Assembly: GCF_018141525.1 (NCBI RefSeq)
Contig: NZ_CP064655.1
Coordinates: 2,016,501-2,080,500, forward strand
Reading direction: 5' to 3'
From: Miltoncostaea marina
GTDB taxonomy: Bacteria > Actinomycetota > Thermoleophilia > Miltoncostaeales > Miltoncostaeaceae
Length of the DNA stretch: 64,000 nt
Shown piece by piece: positions 28,057 through 36,247 of the stretch. The notes under the pieces were generated by a model, which worked only from the letters and a program-made list of their open reading frames with translations, did not search any database and had not been told where the DNA came from. The position numbers were made by a program, and so were the translations under genes. Every line of letters starts with the position of its first letter. The first letter of the stretch is position 1.

Positions 28057-29445
28057 CTACCGGCGGCTGCGGACCTCGAGGATGAGCGGGACGCCGTCGA
28101 GGTCGAAGCGCTGGCGCAGCCGGTTCTCGAGCCAGAACCCGTAGTCGCGGGTCATCAGCGAGCGGTCGTTGACGTCCAGCCGGAAGGTCGGCGGCCGCTC
28201 GCCGGTCTGCACGAGGTAGCGCAGCGACAGGCGGCGGTTGCCGCTGCGCGGCCCGGGGCGCTCGACGGCGAGCTCGCGCAGCGCCTCGTTGAGCTCGCGT
28301 GTCGAGATGCGGGCGCCCGAGCGCTCCTCGAGGCGCAGCGCGGCCGGCAGCAGGCGGTGGAGGCCCTCGCCGCTCGCCGCGGAGCACACCTCGATGGGCG
28401 GCCGCTGACGCGACTTCGAGCGCAGCCGGCCGCGGATGTGGTCGAGGTCCGGCTGGGCGAGGTCCCACTTGTTGATCACGAGCAGGGTCGCGCAGTGCGC
28501 CCGGGCCGCGCGGTCGACCACGGCGAGGTCCGAGTCGGTCAGCCCCTCCCTCGCGTCGGCCACGACCAGCGCCACGTCGCTGCGCTCGGCCGCCTGCAGG
28601 GCGCGCACCTGCGCGTAGTGCTCGACGTCCTCGGCCATCTGCCCCTTGCGCCGGATGCCGGCGGTGTCGATCAGCACCACCCGGCGGCCCTCCACCTCGA
28701 TGAGCGTGTCGATCGGGTCGCGGGTCGTGCCCGGCCGGTCGTGGACGACCACGCGGTCCTCGCCGAGCAGGGCGTTCAGGATCGAGCTCTTGCCCACGTT
28801 GGGCCGGCCGATGATGCACAGCGCGGGCACGCGGTCGCGCGCCTCGGGCGCCTCGGGCGCCTCGGGCAGGCGCTCCACCAGCGCGTCGAGCAGGTCGCCC
28901 ACGCCGCGGCCGTGCTGGGCGGAGACCGGGTGGACGTCCCCGAGACCCATCGCGCGCAGGTTCTCGGCGGCGGCCTCGTGGGCGGCCGAGTCGACCTTGT
29001 TCGCCACCAGCATCAGCGGCCGGCCGGAGCGGCGCAGCCGGTCGGCCACCTCCAGGTCGCCGGCGGTCGGCGCCACCGTCACGTCGACCACGAACAGCAC
29101 GAGGTCGGCCTCGTCGATGCCCCGGATCGCCTGGGCGGCGATCTGCTTGCCCACGTCCGAGGGGTCCGCCTCGTCGATGCCGCCGGTGTCGATGAGCTGG
29201 AAGGCGCGCCCGTTCCACTCCGCGCCGGTCTGCCGGCGGTCGCGCGTGACGCCGGGCGTGCTGTCGACCACCGCCTCGCGACGGCCCGCCAGGCGGTTGA
29301 AGAGCGTCGACTTGCCCACGTTGGGGTAGCCGACGATCGCGACCGTCGGCTGGTCCTGCGCCAGCGTGGCGCCCGCCGCCACCCGGCGCGGGCGCCAGCG
29401 CGCGCGCTCGGCCGCGCGGGGGCGGGGCTCGTCAGGCGTCGCCAT
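28057..29445 (-). CDS. der: Ribosome-assembly GTPase Der (EngA)
   Basis: Tandem-GTPase factor for 50S subunit assembly. It has 462 residues. The first G domain starts with GYPNVGKSTLFNRL (about 39-52), the second with GRPNVGKSSILNALLG (about 213-228), each with DTGG/DTAG and NKVD/NKWD motifs, and a KH-like C-terminal domain follows. It overlaps plsC by 14 bp. In actinobacteria der usually follows cmk directly; here plsC is inserted between them. Confidence 0.96.
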   Translation of the reverse strand: MATPDEPRPRAAERARWRPRRVAAGATLAQDQPTVAIVGYPNVGKSTLFNRLAGRREAVVDSTPGVTRDRRQTGAEWNGRAFQLIDTGGIDEADPSDVGKQIAAQAIRGIDEADLVLFVVDVTVAPTAGDLEVADRLRRSGRPLMLVANKVDSAAHEAAAENLRAMGLGDVHPVSAQHGRGVGDLLDALVERLPEAPEAPEARDRVPALCIIGRPNVGKSSILNALLGEDRVVVHDRPGTTRDPIDTLIEVEGRRVVLIDTAGIRRKGQMAEDVEHYAQVRALQAAERSDVALVVADAREGLTDSDLAVVDRAARAHCATLLVINKWDLAQPDLDHIRGRLRSKSRQRPPIEVCSAASGEGLHRLLPAALRLEERSGARISTRELNEALRELAVERPGPRSGNRRLSLRYLVQTGERPPTFRLDVNDRSLMTRDYGFWLENRLRQRFDLDGVPLILEVRSRR

Positions 29446-30097
29446 CGAGGTGCCCCGGGGCGATCGTGGGCGGGCCGCCGGCCGCCGGGATGAGCGCCGC
29501 GATGGCGGCCATCATGCGGTCCGTCGCCTCGCGGGCCCGCCGGCTGCGCGGCCCGGGCGGCACGTCGGAGAGGTCGATCGGGGCGCCGAAGGCCACGGTC
29601 ACCCTCCGCAGGAAGCGGTGGCTGCCCCAGATGGCGGCCGGCAGGACGGTCACCCCCGGCTCGAGCCCCAGCGAGCCGGCGCCCGGCATCCCGGGGCGCA
29701 GCCGGCCGTCCGTGTAGCGCGTGCCCTCGGGGAACATGAGCAGCATGTCGCCGCGGCGCAGGATCTCGCGCGCCAGGCGCAGCGCCCGTCGGTCGGCGCC
29801 GCCGCGCTCGACGGGGAACGCGCCCATGCCGTGGATCAGCCGCCGCACGAGGGGGATCCTGAACAACTCGGCCTTCGCCATGTAGTGGGTGCGCCGCGGC
29901 CGGGCGGCGATGCCGAGCACCAGCGGGTCGACCTGCGAGATGTGGTTGCTCACGATCAGCACGGGGCCATCGGAGGGGATGTTCCCGTGACCGACGGTGC
30001 GCACTCGGTGCAGCCACTTGATGGAGGGCACCAGCACGATGTGGCCGGCCAGCCACCACCCGTCGGTGATGACGGGTGGCGAGTCGTAGTCGCTCAC
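29432..30097 (-). CDS. plsC: 1-acyl-glycerol-3-phosphate acyltransferase
   Basis: Adds the second acyl chain in phosphatidic acid synthesis, downstream of PlsX. It has 221 residues. The catalytic NHISQVD (HX4D) and FPEGTR motifs are present, with one hydrophobic N-terminal segment that would hold it on the membrane. The GTG at 30097 overlaps the cmk stop (GTGA), which fixes the start. Placement with cmk and der is common. The acyl donor is not readable from sequence. Confidence 0.88.
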   Translation of the reverse strand: MSDYDSPPVITDGWWLAGHIVLVPSIKWLHRVRTVGHGNIPSDGPVLIVSNHISQVDPLVLGIAARPRRTHYMAKAELFRIPLVRRLIHGMGAFPVERGGADRRALRLAREILRRGDMLLMFPEGTRYTDGRLRPGMPGAGSLGLEPGVTVLPAAIWGSHRFLRRVTVAFGAPIDLSDVPPGPRSRRAREATDRMMAAIAALIPAAGGPPTIAPGHLDGDA

Positions 30098-30771
30098 GGC
30101 GCCCCGGACGCCGCGCGGACGTCCTCGACCAGGCGCACCACGAGGTCGGCGACCTCGGCCGCGTCCATCTCCGACGAGTCCACCACCACGGCGCCGCGCG
30201 CCACGCGCAGCGGGCTCACCGCGCGGGTGCTGTCGAGCCGGTCGCGGCGGCGGACGTCCTCCAGCACCCGCTCGGCGTCCATCTCGACGCCCCGCGCCCG
30301 GAGGTCCGCACGGCGGCGGCGGGCGCGCTCCTCGAGCGACGCGGTCAGGAAGACCTTCAGGTCGGCGTGCGGGCACACCACGCTGCCCACGTCGCGCCCG
30401 TCGGAGACCCACGACCCGCTGGCCAGCAGGGCCCGCTGGGCGGCGACCACCTGCTCGCGCACGCCGGGGTGGGCCGACACCTCCGAGACCTCGGCCGCCA
30501 CCTCGGGCATCCGGATGTCCGCCGTCACGTCGCGGCCGGCGATGCGGACGCGGTCGCCCTCCTCGGTCGGCTCGATCTCGATCGGGTTGTCGCGGGCCAG
30601 CGCGGCGAGCGCCTCGCCGTCCCCGACGGGCACGCCGTCGCGCAGCGCCAGCCAGGTCACCGCCCGGTACATCGCCCCGGTGTCGAGGTAGGCGACGCCC
30701 AGCCGGCGCGCGACCTCGCGCGCGACCGTGCTCTTGCCCGCCCCCGCCGGCCCGTCGATGGCGACGATCAC
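30094..30771 (-). CDS. cmk: Cytidylate kinase
   Basis: Phosphorylates CMP and dCMP. It has 225 residues. P-loop GPAGAGKST (7-15), YLDTGAMYRAV and SDGRDVGSVVCPHADLKVFL are typical. It overlaps aroA (ATGA) upstream and plsC downstream, so aroA-cmk-plsC-der is one translation-coupled run. aroA next to cmk is frequent in bacteria. Confidence 0.95.
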   Translation of the reverse strand: MIVAIDGPAGAGKSTVAREVARRLGVAYLDTGAMYRAVTWLALRDGVPVGDGEALAALARDNPIEIEPTEEGDRVRIAGRDVTADIRMPEVAAEVSEVSAHPGVREQVVAAQRALLASGSWVSDGRDVGSVVCPHADLKVFLTASLEERARRRRADLRARGVEMDAERVLEDVRRRDRLDSTRAVSPLRVARGAVVVDSSEMDAAEVADLVVRLVEDVRAASGAP

Positions 30772-32072
30772 GCGGGCACGCCCCCGAGCGCCGCCAGGTC
30801 GCGCGCGAAGCGCGGGTACGAGACGGCCACCGCGTCGAACCCGCCCACGGCGACGCCCCCCTCGCTGACCAGCCCGGCCACGGCGCCCAGCATCGCCAGC
30901 CGGTGGTCGCCGAGCGAGTCCACGGCCCCGCCGGCCAGGCGGCCGGTGCCCGTCACCTCGAAGCCGTCCTCCAGCTCGCGCGCGTCGGCGCCGAGCGCGC
31001 GCAGCGCGCCCACCACGGCGGTGATCCGGTCGCTCTCCTTCACCCGCAGCTCGGCGGCCCCGCGCACGGCCGTCGTGCCGCTCGCCATGGCGCCGAGCAG
31101 GGCCACGAGCGGGAGCTCGTCGACCATCGCCGGCACCTCCTCGGGCGCCACCTCGGTGCCGCGCAGGGCGCCCGCCCGGCGCACCACGAGCGTGCCGCAG
31201 GGCTCGCCGGCCACCGGCTCGGCGGGCTCCTCCGCGATCTCGGCGCCCATCCGCCGCATCACCGCCAGCAGCCCGGTGCGGCCGGGGTTGAGGTTGACCC
31301 GCTCGAGGCGCACCTCCGGGTCGCCGAGCAGCGCGCCCGCCACCAGCAGGGCGGCGGCCGACGAGAAGTCGCCCGGCACCTCCACGTCGGGCAGGTCGAT
31401 CGACGCCACCGGGCCCGCGACCCCCACCGCGCCGCCCTCGCGCAGCAGCGGCACGCCGGCGGCCTCGAGCATCCGCTCGGTGTGGTCGCGCGAGGGGGCC
31501 GGCTCGGCCACCCAGGTCGTGCCGTCCGCGAACAGGCCGGCGAGCAGGACGCAGCTCTTCACCTGGGCGCTCGCCACCTCGAGGCGGTGCTCGATCCCGC
31601 GCAGCGGCAGGCCGCCGCTCACGGCGAGCGGCGGCGTGCCGCCCGGCGCGGTGGCGACCGTCGCGCCCATGGCGCGCAGCGGCTTCGCGATGCGGGTCAT
31701 CGGGCGCCCGCGCAGCGACTCGTCGCCGTCCAGCACCACGCGGTCGCAGCGCTGGCCCACGAGCAGGCCGGTGAACAGCCGCATCAGCGTGCCCGCGTTG
31801 GCGCAGTCGATGGCGGGCGGCGGGCGCAGGCCGCGCAGCCCCCGGCCGGTCACCACCACCGCCTCGCCGAGGCGCCCCTCCGCGACGGCGCCGCAGGCCT
31901 CCACGGCGCCGAGCGTGGCGGCGGTGTCGGCCGAGTCGAGCGGGTTCTCGATCCGCACCGCGCGGTCGGAGACCCCGGCGAGCATCAGGGCGCGATGGGT
32001 CAGCGACTTGTCCGGCGGCACCTGGACGGTGCCGCGGAGCAGATCGACGGGTGCAACGCGGACGACCGTCAT
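30768..32072 (-). CDS. aroA: 3-phosphoshikimate 1-carboxyvinyltransferase (EPSP synthase)
   Basis: Sixth step of the shikimate pathway: joins shikimate 3-phosphate and PEP. It has 434 residues. VPPDKSLTHRALML (PEP and phosphate binding), DCANAGTLMRL and RVKESDRITAV are conserved. It starts 12 bp after the upstream uncharacterised gene. The rest of the aromatic genes in the window (tyrA, aroF, hisC, aroH) are 2-10 kb away. Confidence 0.96.
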   Translation of the reverse strand: MTVVRVAPVDLLRGTVQVPPDKSLTHRALMLAGVSDRAVRIENPLDSADTAATLGAVEACGAVAEGRLGEAVVVTGRGLRGLRPPPAIDCANAGTLMRLFTGLLVGQRCDRVVLDGDESLRGRPMTRIAKPLRAMGATVATAPGGTPPLAVSGGLPLRGIEHRLEVASAQVKSCVLLAGLFADGTTWVAEPAPSRDHTERMLEAAGVPLLREGGAVGVAGPVASIDLPDVEVPGDFSSAAALLVAGALLGDPEVRLERVNLNPGRTGLLAVMRRMGAEIAEEPAEPVAGEPCGTLVVRRAGALRGTEVAPEEVPAMVDELPLVALLGAMASGTTAVRGAAELRVKESDRITAVVGALRALGADARELEDGFEVTGTGRLAGGAVDSLGDHRLAMLGAVAGLVSEGGVAVGGFDAVAVSYPRFARDLAALGGVPA

Positions 32073-32084
32073 GCGACGGGCAGC

Positions 32085-33044
32085 CTAACGGTCGGCGGCG
32101 GACGGGCGCGGCGGCGGCACCACCGACCGCGCGGCTCGCAGCGCGGTCGCCTCGGCGTCGGGCACGCCGCGCAGCTGTAGGCCGAAGGCCCGCTCGGGGG
32201 TCTCCCAGACCAGCGTCACGATGCCCCGCGGGCGCAGCACGCCGGGCGCGCCGCGCACGTCGACCGCGCGCGCCCCGCGGCCCCCGGCGTCGGGGCTGGC
32301 GAGCGGCGCCGGCGCCTGGCGCAGCAGCATGCGCGCGCCCTCAGGGCTCGCCCAGGCGGTCACGATGGCCGGCGGCGCGGCCGGGTAGGCGACGTCCGGC
32401 TCGACGCGCAGGCGACCCCGCTCGAGGCCGGGCGGCGTCCAGCCGGGCAGCCACGGCTCGTAGCCGGCCTCGAACGCGGCGTCCTCCTCGCCCGCCGCCC
32501 AGCGCCCCCCGCCGAACCCGGCGGCCATGCCGTGGGTGGCGCCCATCCGCCCGCCCAGCGACGAGCCGTCGAAGCGCAGCTCCGAGACGCCCGGCCGCGC
32601 GAGCCGGCCGATCGGCTCGCCGGAGGCGTCGAGGGCGTCGACCGCGAGGACGGCCGCCTCCGCGGGCAGGCGCGCCAGCACGAGGCCCTCCGCGCCGACC
32701 GGCACGGTGCCGGCCGGCTCGTCGCCGGCCAGCACCGGCCGGGCCGCGGCCGCCTCCCCGGCGGCCCGGCCCACCAGCACGCGGTCGGTCACGCCCCCGG
32801 GCAGCTCGACCTCGATGACGGCGGCCACGACCGGCCGCCAGCGGCTCGGCCGGCCCGGCGGGCAGGCGATGCGCGCGAGCGCGTCGCCGCCCGCGCCGAT
32901 CCAGGCGACCCGGGCCCGCGGCGGGTCGCCGGCGACCGAGGCGGCCACCAGGGGCAGCCCGCCCCGCGCGGGCAGCGCGTGGGGCACCGGGTGCCCGAGC
33001 GCCGCCTCGGCCGCTGCGCGGGCGGCGCTGAGGGCGTCGTCCAT
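32085..33044 (-). CDS. Uncharacterised protein
   Basis: 319 residues, no signal peptide or membrane segment, rich in Ala, Gly and Arg. The C-terminal part (GIVTLVWETPERAFGLQLRG, then an Ala-rich helix) resembles the ends of DUF4367-like domains, but this is weak. The middle is predicted beta-rich and contains an unusual Gly-rich stretch (GATHGMAAGFGGGRW). ATG at 33044 lies 45 bp from the divergent zinc-ribbon gene. It precedes aroA by 12 bp and may lead that operon. The role is unknown. Confidence 0.7.
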   Translation of the reverse strand: MDDALSAARAAAEAALGHPVPHALPARGGLPLVAASVAGDPPRARVAWIGAGGDALARIACPPGRPSRWRPVVAAVIEVELPGGVTDRVLVGRAAGEAAAARPVLAGDEPAGTVPVGAEGLVLARLPAEAAVLAVDALDASGEPIGRLARPGVSELRFDGSSLGGRMGATHGMAAGFGGGRWAAGEEDAAFEAGYEPWLPGWTPPGLERGRLRVEPDVAYPAAPPAIVTAWASPEGARMLLRQAPAPLASPDAGGRGARAVDVRGAPGVLRPRGIVTLVWETPERAFGLQLRGVPDAEATALRAARSVVPPPRPSAADR

Positions 33045-33089
33045 CGCCCCATCACACCATCCGTCCGGCGCCCCCGTCATCCTCACACC

Positions 33090-33236
33090 ATGACCGGACA
33101 CCGCTGCCACGAGTGCGGCGAGCCCATCCGCGAGGGCGCGGAGACCTGGCTGGCGCCGCACGACATGCTCCCCGACGAGACCGCCGGCGAGCCGTACTGC
33201 CCGGGCTGCGCCGCGCCGCTCGGCATCGCGGCCTGA
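33090..33236 (+). CDS. Small zinc-ribbon protein
   Basis: 48 residues with two Cys pairs (CHEC at 6-9 and CPGC near 37-40) and one added His, a compact zinc ribbon. It starts at ATG 33090 in the short divergent gap and ends with TGA exactly where the next gene would begin (CTGA). It is too small for a catalytic domain; such ribbons often bind nucleic acid or partner proteins. The conserved Cys spacing and good gene fit support it being real, but the function is not known. Confidence 0.65.
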   Translation: MTGHRCHECGEPIREGAETWLAPHDMLPDETAGEPYCPGCAAPLGIAA

Positions 33237-34099
33237 GCCCGCCGCCCGCACCCCGCGCCTTCGAGGTCGCCCGGGACGGCGTCACGCTGCGCGGCGAGGA
33301 GGCCGGCGAGGGCCCGGCCGTGCTGCTGCTGCACGGCCTCACCGCCACCCGGCGCTACGTGGTGCACGGCTCGCGCGCCCTCGAGCGCGCCGGCCACCGG
33401 GTCGTGCAGTACGACGCGCGCGGGCACGGCGAGTCGTCGGGCGCCCCCGACCCCGGGGCGTACACCTACGCGCACCTGGCGGCCGACGCCGTGGCGGTGC
33501 TCGACGCGCTCGGCATCGAGCGGGCGGCCCTCGTCGGCCAGTCGATGGGCGCCGCCACCGCCGTCGCCGTGGCGCTCGGCCACCCCGGCCGGGTGGCCGC
33601 GCTGGGCATCGTGACGCCGGCCCACCTGGGGCGGCCGAGCGACGACCTCGACGCGTGGGACCGCCGCGCCGCGGGGCTCGAGCGCGGCGGCCCGGAGGGC
33701 TTCCTCGAGGCGCTCGGCCCGCTGTCGGTGGGCGAGCGCTGGCGCGACACGGTGCGGACGGTGATCCTGCAGCGGCTCGGCCGCCACGCCGACCCGCACG
33801 CCCTGGCGGACGCCCTGCGGGCGACGCCCCGCTCGGCCGCCTTCGACGGCATGGAGAGCCTGGAGCGCATCGCCGCGCCGACGCTCGTGGTGGGCAGCCG
33901 CGACGAGGTCGACCCCGACCACCCGCTCGCGGTCGCCGAGGAGTACGCCCGCCGCATCCCGGGTGCCCGGCTCGTGGTCGAGGCGCCCGGCGAGTCGCCG
34001 CTGGCCTGGCGCGGAGGAGCCCTCTCGAAGGAGCTCCTGCCGCTGCTCGCCGGCGCCGGCTACGACCCGGGCACGCCTCCGCCGGCCGCCGCGCGGTAG
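33233..34099 (+). CDS. Alpha/beta hydrolase, probable CTG start, no clear catalytic His
   Basis: 288 residues, alpha/beta-hydrolase fold: oxyanion LLLHGLTATRR, nucleophile elbow GQSMG, and acid in VVGSRDEVDP. Where the catalytic His is expected near the end the protein reads APGESPLAW, so the triad seems incomplete. No ATG, GTG or TTG lies between 33113 and the fold; CTG at 33233 overlaps the zinc-ribbon stop (CTGA) and gives FEVARDGVTL at the right place. The 3' end overlaps tyrA on the other strand by 40 bp. The substrate is unknown. Confidence 0.82.
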   Translation: MSPPPAPRAFEVARDGVTLRGEEAGEGPAVLLLHGLTATRRYVVHGSRALERAGHRVVQYDARGHGESSGAPDPGAYTYAHLAADAVAVLDALGIERAALVGQSMGAATAVAVALGHPGRVAALGIVTPAHLGRPSDDLDAWDRRAAGLERGGPEGFLEALGPLSVGERWRDTVRTVILQRLGRHADPHALADALRATPRSAAFDGMESLERIAAPTLVVGSRDEVDPDHPLAVAEEYARRIPGARLVVEAPGESPLAWRGGALSKELLPLLAGAGYDPGTPPPAAAR

Positions 34100-35154
34100 C
34101 CGCGCTCGGCGATCAGCCGCACCGCGCGCAGCGCCGCCTCCGGGCCGTCGACCGTCAGCACCAGCTCGCCCTCGCCGTCGGGCGGGCCCGGCCGCAGCGA
34201 CAGGTCCTCGATGTTGATGTGGGCGTGGCCGAGGGCGGTCGCGATCTCCGAGATCGCCCCCGGGCGGTTGGGCACCGCCACCAGCACCCGGGCCGGCTCG
34301 GCGGGGCCGTCGGGCTCGGCCTCCAGCAGCCGCTCGCGTCCCCGCGCCGCCTCGCCGACGAACCCGAGCAGCCACTCGCGGTCGCCGCGCGTGATCGCGT
34401 CCTCGACGTCGGCGAGGCGGCGCCCGTAGGCGCGCAGCTCGGCCACCACGGCGTCGCCGTTGGCCAGCAGGATGTCCGCCCACAGCGGGGGGTTCGATCC
34501 CGCCACGCGCGTCAGGTCGTGGAACGAGGGCCCCGCGGAGCGCAGCGCCTCGCGCCCGGCCGGCGCGGTGGCCGCCGCCTGGTTGACGAGCGCCGACGCC
34601 AGCACGTGCGGCACGTGCGAGACGAGCGCCATGAGCCGGTCGTGCACCGCGGCGTCGATGGCCACCGGGCGGGCGCCCACCGAGGCCACCAGCGCGTGCA
34701 GCCGCTCGAACAGGTCGGGGCGCGCCTCGGCGCCCGGCGTGAGGAACCAGGTCGCGCCCCGGAACAGCTCCGCGCGGGCGAACGCAACGCCGGTGCGCTC
34801 GGCGCCGCAGACCGGGTGGCCGCCGATGAAGCGCTCGCGGTCGCCCGGCGAGAGGGCCGCGAGCACGGCCGACTTCGCCGAGCCGAGGTCCGTGACGAGG
34901 CAGTCGTCGGCGGTCGCGGCCAGCGCACGGCGGGCCAGCCCCGCGAGCACCGACACCGGCGCGCCGAGCACGACCGCGCAGGCGCCCTCGCAGGCGGCCT
35001 CGAGCGACGGCGCGGCGGCGCCGATGGCGCCCAGCTCGACCGCCGCGCGCAGCGCGTCGCGGTCCGGGTCCCAGCCCGTGACCGTCGTGCCCGGGAGGGC
35101 CCCCAGCGCCAGGCCGAGGGACCCCCCCATCAGCCCGACGCCGACGAGGGCGAC
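34060..35154 (-). CDS. tyrA: Prephenate dehydrogenase, start unclear
   Basis: Oxidises prephenate to 4-hydroxyphenylpyruvate for tyrosine synthesis. An NAD-binding VALVGVGLMGGSLG, the catalytic-site segment GGHPVCGAERTG, and a C-terminal ACT domain (ARVLVAVPNRPGAISEIATAL) for end-product control are visible. The only in-frame ATG (35130) cuts through the GxGxxG motif, and no GTG or TTG lies upstream before the frame closes. The protein must begin near 35154, where the codon is GTC, just after the aroF stop. plsX shows the same GTC-Ala-CTC context. The codon used is unresolved; a sequence error is possible. Confidence 0.88.
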   Translation of the reverse strand, partial: VALVGVGLMGGSLGLALGALPGTTVTGWDPDRDALRAAVELGAIGAAAPSLEAACEGACAVVLGAPVSVLAGLARRALAATADDCLVTDLGSAKSAVLAALSPGDRERFIGGHPVCGAERTGVAFARAELFRGATWFLTPGAEARPDLFERLHALVASVGARPVAIDAAVHDRLMALVSHVPHVLASALVNQAAATAPAGREALRSAGPSFHDLTRVAGSNPPLWADILLANGDAVVAELRAYGRRLADVEDAITRGDREWLLGFVGEAARGRERLLEAEPDGPAEPARVLVAVPNRPGAISEIATALGHAHINIEDLSLRPGPPDGEGELVLTVDGPEAALRAVRLIAERGYRAAAGGGVPGS

Positions 35155-35173
35155 CGGGCCGGGACCTGCGCCG

Positions 35174-36223
35174 TCAGGCGCCGACGGCCACCGGCGCGTC
35201 GCCCGAGGCGAGCACCTTCCCCATGAGGTCGATGCAGCGCTGGACGTCAGCGACCCAGGCGCTGAACGTATCGGCGTGCAGGGCCTGCGGGCCGTCGCAC
35301 AGCGCGTGCTCCGGCGCCGGGTGCACCTCGACGATCAGGCCGTCGGCGCCGGCCACAACCGCGGCGCGGGCCATCGGCAGGATCAGGTCGCGCTTGCCGG
35401 CGGCGTGCGAGGGGTCGACGATCACCGGCAGGCAGGACTGCTGCTTGGCGACCGGGACGGCCGAGATGTCGAGCGTCGAGCGGGTCGCCGTCTCGAAGGT
35501 GCGGATGCCCCGCTCGCAGAGCACGATCGCGCTGTTGCCCTCGCGGGCGATGTACTCGGCCGACAGCAGCCACTCCTCGACGGTGGCCGCCATGCCGCGC
35601 TTCAGCAGCACCGGCGTGCTCGTGCGGCCCACCTCGCGCAGCAGGTCGAAGTTCTGCATGTTGCGCGCGCCGAGCTGGATCATGTCGGCGACCTCGAGGA
35701 CGTCCTCGAGCTGGCGCACGTCCATCAGCTCGGTCACGACCGGCAGGCCGGTCTCCTCGCGGGCCTCGGCGAGGATCTCGAGACCGGCCTTGCCGAGCCC
35801 CGAGAACGCGTACGGCGACGTCCGCGGCTTGTAGGCCCCGCCGCGCAGGAAGTTGGCGCCCGCGGCCTTGCAGGCGCGCGCCGACGCGAAGGTCTGCTCG
35901 CGCGACTCCACCGCGCACGGGCCGGCGATGAGGGCGAAGTGCCCGCCGCCGATCGGCCGGCCGGCCACCTCCACGACCTGGTCGCGACCGCGGAAGTCGC
36001 TCGACACCAGCTTGTACGGCTTCAGGATCGGGACGACCTTCTCCACCCCGGGCTCGCCCTCGAGCTGGAGGGAGGCGACGATCTCCCGGTCGTCGCCGAT
36101 GGCGCCGATGACCGTCACGAACTCGCCGCGCGAGGGGTGGGCGCGCGCGCCCGCCTGCTCGATGCGCTCGACGACGTGGCGCACCTGCTCGTCGGTCGCG
36201 CCCTCCTGCATCACGATCATCAT
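35174..36223 (-). CDS. aroF: 3-deoxy-7-phosphoheptulonate synthase (type I beta)
   Basis: First step of the shikimate pathway: condenses PEP and erythrose 4-phosphate. It has 349 residues: an N-terminal ferredoxin-like regulatory domain (about 1-70, MMIVMQEGATDEQVRHVVE), then a TIM barrel with IAGPCAVES, FLRGGAYKPRTSPYAF, LKRGMAAT and VDPSHAAGKRDL. The added domain is the one that senses aromatic end products in this subgroup. It lies 24 bp after hisC and 19 bp before the tyrA coding region. Confidence 0.96.
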   Translation of the reverse strand: MMIVMQEGATDEQVRHVVERIEQAGARAHPSRGEFVTVIGAIGDDREIVASLQLEGEPGVEKVVPILKPYKLVSSDFRGRDQVVEVAGRPIGGGHFALIAGPCAVESREQTFASARACKAAGANFLRGGAYKPRTSPYAFSGLGKAGLEILAEAREETGLPVVTELMDVRQLEDVLEVADMIQLGARNMQNFDLLREVGRTSTPVLLKRGMAATVEEWLLSAEYIAREGNSAIVLCERGIRTFETATRSTLDISAVPVAKQQSCLPVIVDPSHAAGKRDLILPMARAAVVAGADGLIVEVHPAPEHALCDGPQALHADTFSAWVADVQRCIDLMGKVLASGDAPVAVGA

Positions 36224-36247
36224 GGTGGGGTCCGTCCTGGTTGGGGC

